Source: Crocinitomicaceae bacterium
Lineage (GTDB): Bacteria > Bacteroidota > Bacteroidia > Flavobacteriales_G > Salibacteraceae
DNA length: 5,108 nt
Assembly: GCA_018623405.1 (NCBI GenBank)
Contig: JAAZVO010000207.1
Location: forward strand, 1 to 5,108
Reading direction: 5' to 3'
This document shows positions 1 through 5,108 of the stretch, piece by piece. A model generated the notes under the pieces. It searched no databases. It had not been told where the DNA came from and was given only the letters and a program-made list of their open reading frames with translations. Both the position numbers and the translations under genes were made by a program. How positions within the stretch are numbered: the stretch's first letter is position 1; every line of letters starts with the position of its first letter.

Positions 1-799
1 CTCCTGCTGTAAATGTTTCCTTTAAAGTTGCTAAAAAGTCATCTTCATTGATTGCATCGGGTAATTCTCCAATCATACCCGCTCCTTGAGTGGGGTTGGT
101 ATTTGCCATATCAAATATTTCGTATGCAACCTCCTCATAAGGGTGGGCTTGTTTTAACGCTGCAACAACTTTAGCGTTTAGGTATGTAGGAAAAACAACC
201 TCTAATTTTACCTCATCTTCAAAATGAATCTCGCCCTTTTTACCTACATAGGGGTTTGCATTTTCATTTGCTCTAAATGTTCCTTTCCCGTTAGAGTTAA
301 AGCTACAACTATCGTAATTACCAATTTTACCTGCTCCTGCTAAAAACAAAGCATCTCTAACTTTATCTGCATTACTTACAGGTACATAAGTAAATAATTT
401 CTGAAGTGTACCCGGCTTTGGGCTCAATATCTTTAGGTTTTGCAATCCAAGCTTTTCACCAATAATTCTGTTTACACCTGTATCAACATTATCTAAATTA
501 GTATGCATGGCAACTATAGCAACATCATGTTTTATTGCTTTTAAAACAGTGCGTTCAACATAATTTTTTCCCGTTAAAGTTTTTAAGCCTTTAAAAACTA
601 TAGGGTGGTGTGAAACAATGCAATTACAACCTTTATTAATTGCTTCATCAACAACTTCTTCAATACAATCCAAAGAAACAATTACTCCCGTAATTTCAGC
701 ATTAGGGTCACCTACTATTATGCTGCTATTATCATAGCTTTCTTGCAATGCAGGATTTGCCCAATTCCATAATTCTGCTACTAGTTCTTTAACTTTCAT
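1..799 (-). CDS. Nif3/YbgI-family dinuclear metal-centre protein with PII-like insertion (5' part, C-terminus off the window)
   Basis: The minus strand is open from the ATG at 799-797 to the left edge, giving 266 codons without a stop; the C-terminus lies outside. The N-terminal half has the Nif3 metal-site signatures: SHHP at residues 63-66 (His64, His65) and the HTNLD motif at 99-103 (His99, Asp103), which in this family bind two metal ions. Residues of about 133-235 form the PII/CutA-like insertion seen in the long (about 365 aa) form, ending in the HPYEEVAYEI stretch (219-228). After it the core resumes with QGAGMIGEL (238-246). The remaining His/Glu ligands expected near the C-terminus are not in the window. 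The family is often annotated as GTP cyclohydrolase I type 2 or as a hydrolase of unknown substrate, and its true role is unsettled. ATG 799 is chosen because MKVKELVAELWNWANP is a typical family N-terminus; the ATG at 809 is out of frame. It is divergent from lpxK. Confidence 0.93.
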   Translation of the reverse strand, partial: MKVKELVAELWNWANPALQESYDNSSIIVGDPNAEITGVIVSLDCIEEVVDEAINKGCNCIVSHHPIVFKGLKTLTGKNYVERTVLKAIKHDVAIVAMHTNLDNVDTGVNRIIGEKLGLQNLKILSPKPGTLQKLFTYVPVSNADKVRDALFLAGAGKIGNYDSCSFNSNGKGTFRANENANPYVGKKGEIHFEDEVKLEVVFPTYLNAKVVAALKQAHPYEEVAYEIFDMANTNPTQGAGMIGELPDAINEDDFLATLKETFTAG

Positions 800-809
800 A
801 ATTATGCAT

Positions 810-819
810 TTTGTACAAA
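810..819. other. 10-bp perfect palindrome in the divergent spacer
   Basis: TTTGTACAAA is a perfect inverted repeat lying between the two divergent genes, overlapping the possible -7 box of the Nif3-family gene (816-823) and close to its start codon. Its position would suit an operator, but at this length in AT-rich DNA it could easily be chance, and no second copy is seen in the spacer. Confidence 0.2.
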
Positions 820-823
820 TCTA
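816..823 (-). promoter_or_regulatory. Possible Bacteroidota -7 box for the Nif3-family gene
   Basis: On the minus strand these bases read TAGATTTG, a match to the Bacteroidota/Flavobacterium -7 consensus TAnnTTTG. The last base is 17 bases upstream of the Nif3-family ATG, which would give a short leader of roughly 10 bases. I see no clear TTG -33 element at the usual distance upstream, so this is a motif match without its partner. Chance matches are common in AT-rich DNA. Confidence 0.35.
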
Positions 824-843
824 TTTTGATTAAGCATATCACC

Positions 844-851
844 TAATTTTG
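844..851 (+). promoter_or_regulatory. Possible Bacteroidota -7 box for the lpxK operon
   Basis: TAATTTTG fits the -7 consensus TAnnTTTG. A TTG at 826-828 lies 15 bases upstream, slightly closer than the usual 17-23 base spacing for the -33 element. If used, transcription would begin within a base or two of the lpxK TTG start codon at 857, which would make the message leaderless or nearly so. This is plausible as the only promoter-like motif in the short spacer ahead of the four-gene unit, but it is a motif match only; a promoter inside the divergent gene is an alternative. Confidence 0.3.
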
Positions 852-856
852 CACCG

Positions 857-1930
857 TTGAAGAATTTTTCCAAATTTTTATTATTACCATTTGGGTTGTT
901 GTATGGAGTTGTTACCTACTTGAGGAACAAGTTCTTTGATTTTGGTATTTTAAACCAACGTAGGTTCAATGTTCCCATAATAAATGTTGGAAATTTATCG
1001 GTTGGCGGAACTGGCAAAACACCACATGTTGAATATTTAATTAACCTAATGCACCCCCAATTTAAAATAGCCACCTTAAGCAGGGGTTATGGAAGAAAAA
1101 CAAAAGGTTTTATTGAGGTAAAAGAAAATAATAAAGCAATTGAAGTTGGAGATGAGCCGCTTCAAATAAAAAAGAAGTTTAATGCATTAAACGTTTTTGT
1201 TGGGGAGAACAGAGTAAATGCAACAAAACGAATTTTAGAACTAATTCCTGAATTACAGGTGCTAATATTAGACGATGCATTTCAACATCGATACATTGAG
1301 CCCTCAATAAATATCATGCTCACTACTTATGATAATTTATTTACTAAAGACAGCATTTTACCCATGGGTAAACTAAGAGAATGGAAAAGTGGAGCGCAAA
1401 GAGCCGATGCAATCATTGTAACCAAAACACCAAAAATTTTTTCACTACTTGAACGAAGAATAATTACCCAAGAAATTAAGCCCCAACCTCATCAACAAGT
1501 TTTCTTTTCATATTTAAGCTATGGAGATTTGGTACCTTTAAAACAACAAGCCACAAAACAAGTATTTGGTAATGAATACTTTTTCTCAAGAAATTATGCT
1601 TGTATTTTAGTAACGGGTATTGCTAACCCCGAAAACTTAAAAACCTATTTAGAGGAACGACTAGAATCTGTAAAGCACCTAAATTTTAAAGACCATTACC
1701 AATTTTCTAAGGCAGATTTGAAGTTTATAAAAGAGCACTTTGAAACCTTTAACAAACAAAATAAGATTATTATTACCACAGAAAAAGATGCTGTAAGGCT
1801 TTCATCTCCTGAGTTTGAAGAAGATTTAAAAGGTATGCCCATTTTTTACTTACCTATTAAAGTAGCCTTTCACGGAAATGATAAAAATCTATTTGACGAA
1901 TACATTTTAAATTATGTTGGAAGAAATTAA
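857..1930 (+). CDS. lpxK: Tetraacyldisaccharide 4'-kinase (lipid A biosynthesis)
   Basis: LpxK phosphorylates the 4' position of the tetraacyl disaccharide-1-phosphate with ATP, giving lipid IVA at the cytoplasmic face of the inner membrane. The 357 residues fit the family. In order: a hydrophobic N-terminal segment (about 7-21) that anchors the enzyme; NVGNLSVGGTGKTP with the P-loop at 50-56; LSRGYGRK (74-81); GDEP (98-101); the DDAFQH motif (139-144), Walker-B-like and catalytic in the family; LPMGKLREW (168-176); DAIIVTK (184-190); TGIANP (253-258); FKDHYQF (277-283) and TTEKDAVRL (307-315). The start codon is TTG: the frame is closed by a stop at 827-829, there is no ATG between that and 857, and the next methionine (residue 66) would remove the P-loop. 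Residues from 1 resemble Bacteroidota LpxK N-termini. No Shine-Dalgarno site is visible. It overlaps the next gene by 17 bases, suggesting translational coupling. Confidence 0.97.
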   Translation: MKNFSKFLLLPFGLLYGVVTYLRNKFFDFGILNQRRFNVPIINVGNLSVGGTGKTPHVEYLINLMHPQFKIATLSRGYGRKTKGFIEVKENNKAIEVGDEPLQIKKKFNALNVFVGENRVNATKRILELIPELQVLILDDAFQHRYIEPSINIMLTTYDNLFTKDSILPMGKLREWKSGAQRADAIIVTKTPKIFSLLERRIITQEIKPQPHQQVFFSYLSYGDLVPLKQQATKQVFGNEYFFSRNYACILVTGIANPENLKTYLEERLESVKHLNFKDHYQFSKADLKFIKEHFETFNKQNKIIITTEKDAVRLSSPEFEEDLKGMPIFYLPIKVAFHGNDKNLFDEYILNYVGRN

Positions 1931-2726
1931 AAGTTCAGTAAGTTACATTCAGCAACAAGGCGATTTTAAACCAGAAATAGGTATTGTACTAGGTACAGGA
2001 TTATCAAACTTGGCTAATCAAATTGAGGTAATCAAAAGAATCCCCTATTCAGAAATTCCAAATTTTCCGGTTTCAACAGTAAAAGGCCATTCAGGCAATT
2101 TAGTTTTAGGAGTTTTAAACGGTAAAAAGGTTGTTGCATTGCAAGGAAGGTTCCACTACTATGAGGGCTATAACATGCAAAAAGTAACTTTCCCTATAAG
2201 GGTTTTAGCCCTTCTTGGCGTTAAGAAGTTTATTTTATCTAATGCTTCAGGCGGAGTTAACCCAAATTTTCAGGTTGGAGACATCATGTTAATCAAAGAC
2301 CACATCAATCTTTTTCCTGATAACCCACTTAGAGGACCAAATATTGAAGAGTTTGGACCTCGCTTTCCTGACATGAGCGAACCGTATAATAAAAAACTAC
2401 TTCAAATTGCAAGAGATGCAGCCAAAGCTCTATCTTTAAATGTTGTAGAAGGAGTTTATGCAGGCACTTCAGGACCAACTTTTGAAACCCCTGCCGAATA
2501 TAATTATATGAAAGCTATTGGAGCAGATGCCGTTGGAATGTCAACCGTTCCGGAAGTAATAGTTGCAAAACACATGAATTTAGATTGTTTTGCCATTTCT
2601 GTAATTACTGATTTAGGTGTGGGAGAAGAAATTGAAGAAGTATCGCATGAAAAAGTACTTGATGTTGCAAAAGAAGTTGAACCTCGAGTTACAAAACTTG
2701 TTTTCGAAATGCTAAAACATATTTAA
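1914..2726 (+). CDS. Purine nucleoside phosphorylase, trimeric (PNP/MTAP) type
   Basis: This cytosolic enzyme reversibly splits purine (deoxy)nucleosides with phosphate into the free base and (deoxy)ribose-1-phosphate for purine salvage. Its 270 aa length matches the trimeric class. Visible motifs: phosphate loop GIVLGTGLS (23-31), KGHSG (57-61), QGRFHYYEGY (77-86, with Arg79, His81 and Tyr83), LSNASGG (108-114, with Asn110), NPLRGPN (137-143), GTSGPTFETPAEY (184-196, with Glu191, matching the base-binding Glu201 of human PNP), VGMSTVPEVIVAKH (207-220, with Met209 and Ser210) and SHEKV (244-248, with His245). By ungapped alignment from the MSTVPEVIVA block, Asp233 falls where human PNP has Asn243, a residue that controls 6-oxopurine preference, so substrate range may differ from the mammalian enzyme. 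The start at 1914 lies inside the end of lpxK and no later ATG would keep the phosphate loop. I give no symbol because naming (punA, deoD, pnp) varies. Confidence 0.95.
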   Translation: MLEEIKSSVSYIQQQGDFKPEIGIVLGTGLSNLANQIEVIKRIPYSEIPNFPVSTVKGHSGNLVLGVLNGKKVVALQGRFHYYEGYNMQKVTFPIRVLALLGVKKFILSNASGGVNPNFQVGDIMLIKDHINLFPDNPLRGPNIEEFGPRFPDMSEPYNKKLLQIARDAAKALSLNVVEGVYAGTSGPTFETPAEYNYMKAIGADAVGMSTVPEVIVAKHMNLDCFAISVITDLGVGEEIEEVSHEKVLDVAKEVEPRVTKLVFEMLKHI

Positions 2727-4076
2727 ATGAAACAGCTATTTGTCTTAATATTTTCGGTTTTTGGACTCTATGGATTTGCTCAGGTAAACCTTTCATTAGT
2801 ATATAATTGGAATGATAGTACAATTATCGGCAGTGCCTTTTTCGATAATGCCTATAACGAGGTTTGGGGCTACACCCAAAATGGAAGAGAATATGCAATT
2901 ATTGGCTCTACCGAAGGCACACATACTTTTGATGTTACCAACACCCAAGATATTAAACAAGTAGATTTTCAAAAAGGAAAATTTACAGGCCAATACGTAA
3001 TTCATAGAGATTACCACGATTATAAAGGTTACTTGTATGCTGTATGCGATGAAGGACAAAGCAGCTTACAAATTTTTGATTTAAGTGGCTTACCTGATTC
3101 TACACATAAAGTTTATGATGAAGATTCATTATTTAGAAGGTCTCACAATATTTATATTGATACTGCAGCCGGCATCATGTATTCCTGTGGTGGAGACGAT
3201 CAATTTACTGTATTTTCACTAGCAAATCCAACTGCACCAAAGCTGTTGTTAGACTGCGAAAAAGATGTTTCTTTTTGGGGACCTATTGGCTACATACATG
3301 ATGTTTATGTAGAAAATGGAATAGCTTATTTAAATGCAGGAAATAATGGTTTTTTCATAGTTGACTTTAACGATCCACAAAACCCTTTATTGCTTGGTAG
3401 TTTAACCCAATACCCCGACCAAGGCTATAACCATTCAGGATGGCTTCATCAAAATGGAAAAATTTACGCTATGGCAGATGAAACTTGGGGCATGGACATA
3501 AAAATATTAGATGTTGAAGACCCAACTGATATTAAGGTTGTTTCTCAAATAAATTCTAACGTAAATACCAACAGCATTGTACACAATTTAATATTTCAAG
3601 GAGACTACCTTTTTATATCTTATTATTATGATGGAGTTTACGTGTACGACCTAAAAGACCCTGCAAACCCTCAATTAGCTGCAACTTATGATACGTCTCC
3701 ACTTCCACACAAAAAAAGTTATGAGGGATGTTGGGGAGTTTATCCATTTTTACCTTCAGGTTTATTAGTGGCATCTGATATGCAAGAAGGACTTTTCGTT
3801 TTCGATACCAAAAGCCTTCCTCTTTCAAGTTTAGAGGCAATGCCTACAAATTTTGATGTTTTTCCAAATCCATTTAATAACCACCTAAAAATTACATGTA
3901 TAGTTGAAGGTGTTGAAGTGCTCCTTACGGATATTTCAGGAAGGATAGTTTTTCAGCAACAACTTCCTGCATTTGAAAATACTATAATATTCAACAAAGA
4001 AATACCGGAAGGAATATACTTCCTTAAAATTCAAGGTGATACTTTTGCAGCTTCAAAAAAGCTGATAAAGCACTAA
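2727..4076 (+). CDS. Secreted choice-of-anchor-B family beta-propeller with T9SS C-terminal sorting domain
   Basis: The 449-residue protein begins with a signal peptide (Lys2, then hydrophobic LFVLIFSVFGLYGFA, likely cut near Ala18-Gln19). The body shows about seven LVIVD-like strands of a beta-propeller: HTFDVTN (66-72), LQIFDLS (114-120), FTVFSLANP (160-168), FIVDFNDPQNP (210-220), IKILDVEDP (258-266), VYVYDLKDPANP (304-315) and LFVFDT (356-361). Family hallmarks of choice-of-anchor-B proteins are NEVWGY (44-49), SHNIYID (139-145), IHDVYV (190-195), VHNLIF (285-290) and EGCWGVYPFLPSG (333-345). From about 376 it has a T9SS type A sorting domain: FDVFPNPFNNHLKI, a DISGR turn (402-406), PEGIYFLKI (427-435) and a basic KKLIKH end. 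It is therefore predicted to cross the outer membrane by T9SS and be released or surface-attached. The ligand is unknown. The ATG follows the previous gene's TAA directly (TAAATG), so it is probably coupled to that gene. Confidence 0.92.
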   Translation: MKQLFVLIFSVFGLYGFAQVNLSLVYNWNDSTIIGSAFFDNAYNEVWGYTQNGREYAIIGSTEGTHTFDVTNTQDIKQVDFQKGKFTGQYVIHRDYHDYKGYLYAVCDEGQSSLQIFDLSGLPDSTHKVYDEDSLFRRSHNIYIDTAAGIMYSCGGDDQFTVFSLANPTAPKLLLDCEKDVSFWGPIGYIHDVYVENGIAYLNAGNNGFFIVDFNDPQNPLLLGSLTQYPDQGYNHSGWLHQNGKIYAMADETWGMDIKILDVEDPTDIKVVSQINSNVNTNSIVHNLIFQGDYLFISYYYDGVYVYDLKDPANPQLAATYDTSPLPHKKSYEGCWGVYPFLPSGLLVASDMQEGLFVFDTKSLPLSSLEAMPTNFDVFPNPFNNHLKITCIVEGVEVLLTDISGRIVFQQQLPAFENTIIFNKEIPEGIYFLKIQGDTFAASKKLIKH

Positions 4077-4077
4077 T

Positions 4078-5108
4078 ATGAGTTCAATTTACGATAAGTA
4101 TGAATCAGTAATTGGTTTAGAGGTACACGCACAATTACTCACCAAATCAAAAGCATTTTCAGGAGACATTAATGAGTATGGAGGTTTGCCCAATACGCAT
4201 ACTTCAGTTATTTCTTTAGGTCATCCGGGAACTTTACCAAGAATAAACCAAACCCAAATTGAACATGCCATAAAACTAGGTTTAGCTTGTAATGCCAACA
4301 TTACGGAGGAAAACAGGTTTTCGAGAAAAAATTATTTCTATGCTGACCTTCCAAAGGGATACCAAATAACTCAATTTGACACTCCTATTTGCACAGGGGG
4401 ATTCATTGAAATTGAAGTAAACGGAAGTAAGAAAAAAATTTCGCTTACTAGAATCCATATGGAAGAAGATTCAGGAAAAAGTATTCACGATCAAGACCCT
4501 TACTCTTCTTTAATTGACCTCAACCGAGCCGGAGTTCCCTTGCTTGAAATAGTTACTGAACCTGAAATTAAATCAGGTGAAGAAGCTTACCAATATTTAA
4601 GTGAGGTAAGAAAATTAGTACGCTACCTTGAAGTTTGCGATGGAAATATGGAGGAAGGTAGCATGCGTTGCGATGCAAACATTTCTGTTATGCTAAAAGG
4701 CAGTAAAACCTTTGGTCAGAAAGTAGAGGTAAAAAACATGAACTCTATTAGAAATGTACAAAGAGCCATAGAGCATGAAATAAAAAGGCAAATTGACATT
4801 ATTGAGGCCGGTGGCACTATAGATCAAGAAACCAGAACTTTTGATGCTGTTGCCGGACTCACCTACAGTATGAGAAGCAAAGAAGAGGCAAATGATTATA
4901 GATATTTTCCTGAGCCCGATCTTTTACCTTATTTTATAGATGAAACAAAAATAAATTCGGTAAAGGCAATAATGCCCCCTTTGCCAAATCAGCTTAAAAG
5001 AAAATACTTAGAGCAACTTAAACTATCTGAGTACGATGCATCAATTATTACAGAATCAAAGCCAATTGCCTTATATTTTGAAGAACTAATTAGCCATACA
5101 ACTAATTA
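4078..5108 (+). CDS. gatB: Asp-tRNA(Asn)/Glu-tRNA(Gln) amidotransferase subunit B (5' part, C-terminus off the window)
   Basis: GatB is the kinase/tRNA-binding subunit of the cytosolic GatCAB complex. It phosphorylates the acid side chain of misacylated Glu-tRNA(Gln) or Asp-tRNA(Asn), which is then amidated with ammonia from GatA. The window holds 343 codons plus two bases of a family usually near 480 aa. Motifs in order: YESVIGLEVHAQL (8-20; Glu15 and His17 of the conserved EVH), GHPGTLPRIN (48-57), RKNYFYADLPKGYQI (83-97), RIHMEEDSGKSIHD (125-138), DLNRAGVPLLEIVTEP (147-162), EGSMRCDANIS (193-203), VEVKNMNSIRNVQRAI (216-231) and MRSKEEANDYRYFPEPDL (265-282). The helical and tail domains start at about residue 300 and are cut. 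The CPxC motif many GatB proteins have before GLPG is replaced by Ser43-Val-Ile-Ser46. The ATG follows the preceding stop by one base (TAATATG). gatA and gatC are not in the window. Confidence 0.96.
   Translation, partial: MSSIYDKYESVIGLEVHAQLLTKSKAFSGDINEYGGLPNTHTSVISLGHPGTLPRINQTQIEHAIKLGLACNANITEENRFSRKNYFYADLPKGYQITQFDTPICTGGFIEIEVNGSKKKISLTRIHMEEDSGKSIHDQDPYSSLIDLNRAGVPLLEIVTEPEIKSGEEAYQYLSEVRKLVRYLEVCDGNMEEGSMRCDANISVMLKGSKTFGQKVEVKNMNSIRNVQRAIEHEIKRQIDIIEAGGTIDQETRTFDAVAGLTYSMRSKEEANDYRYFPEPDLLPYFIDETKINSVKAIMPPLPNQLKRKYLEQLKLSEYDASIITESKPIALYFEELISHTTN

Noticed and set aside
799..809. ATG on the minus strand at 809-807 as an earlier start for the Nif3-family gene
   Set aside because: It is out of frame with the coding sequence; ATG 799 gives the typical N-terminus.
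2796..3059. 87-codon minus-strand open frame
   Set aside because: It lies wholly inside the propeller gene on the opposite strand, has no recognisable motif, and the plus-strand frame is clearly coding.
3613..3840. 75-codon minus-strand open frame
   Set aside because: It is antisense to the most conserved part of the propeller (the WGVYPFLPSG region) and shows no family features, so it is a shadow of that gene.
4060..4080. Possible terminator between the propeller gene and gatB (AAAAAAGCTGATAAAGC)
   Set aside because: The short GCT/AGC pairing near 4058-4071 does not form a stable stem with a T-run, and the next gene starts one base after the stop.
1..5108. Mobile element, CRISPR, defence system or biosynthetic cluster
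   Set aside because: No direct-repeat arrays, terminal inverted repeats, transposase or integrase frames, or defence domains were seen. Nearly all bases are accounted for by five genes, four of them recognisable housekeeping families.

Overview
The window looks like chromosomal DNA of a member of the Bacteroidota, most likely a Flavobacteriia-like or related marine-type lineage. The evidence is AT-rich sequence, no purine-rich Shine-Dalgarno sites before the starts, a lipid A kinase gene (so a Gram-negative outer membrane), a Nif3-family protein with the large PII-like insertion, and an exported protein ending in a type IX secretion (T9SS) sorting domain. The genus cannot be read from this sequence.

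Layout: positions 799 to 2 on the minus strand hold the first 266 codons of a Nif3/YbgI-family dinuclear-metal protein that runs off the left edge. A 57-base divergent spacer (800-856) follows. Four plus-strand genes then fill the rest with almost no spacing: lpxK (857-1930, TTG start), a trimeric-type purine nucleoside phosphorylase (1914-2726, overlapping lpxK by 17 bases), a secreted choice-of-anchor-B type beta-propeller with a T9SS tail (2727-4076, starting on the base after the preceding stop codon), and gatB (4078 to the right edge, one base after the preceding stop, cut at codon 343). There are no gaps over 300 bases. I see no RNA genes, mobile elements, CRISPR arrays or intrinsic terminators.

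The four plus-strand genes are probably one co-transcribed unit. They cover lipid A assembly, purine salvage, a surface or secreted protein of unknown role, and tRNA-dependent Asn/Gln charging, so they do not form a single pathway. The tight packing suggests translational coupling rather than shared function. Most of the window is conserved housekeeping sequence, and I do not see a new multi-gene system. The points most worth a second look are the exported propeller with its blade-by-blade histidines embedded in a housekeeping operon, the Asp at the purine-specificity position of the phosphorylase, the SxxS in place of CxxC in GatB, and the TTG start of lpxK lying directly after a possible promoter box.
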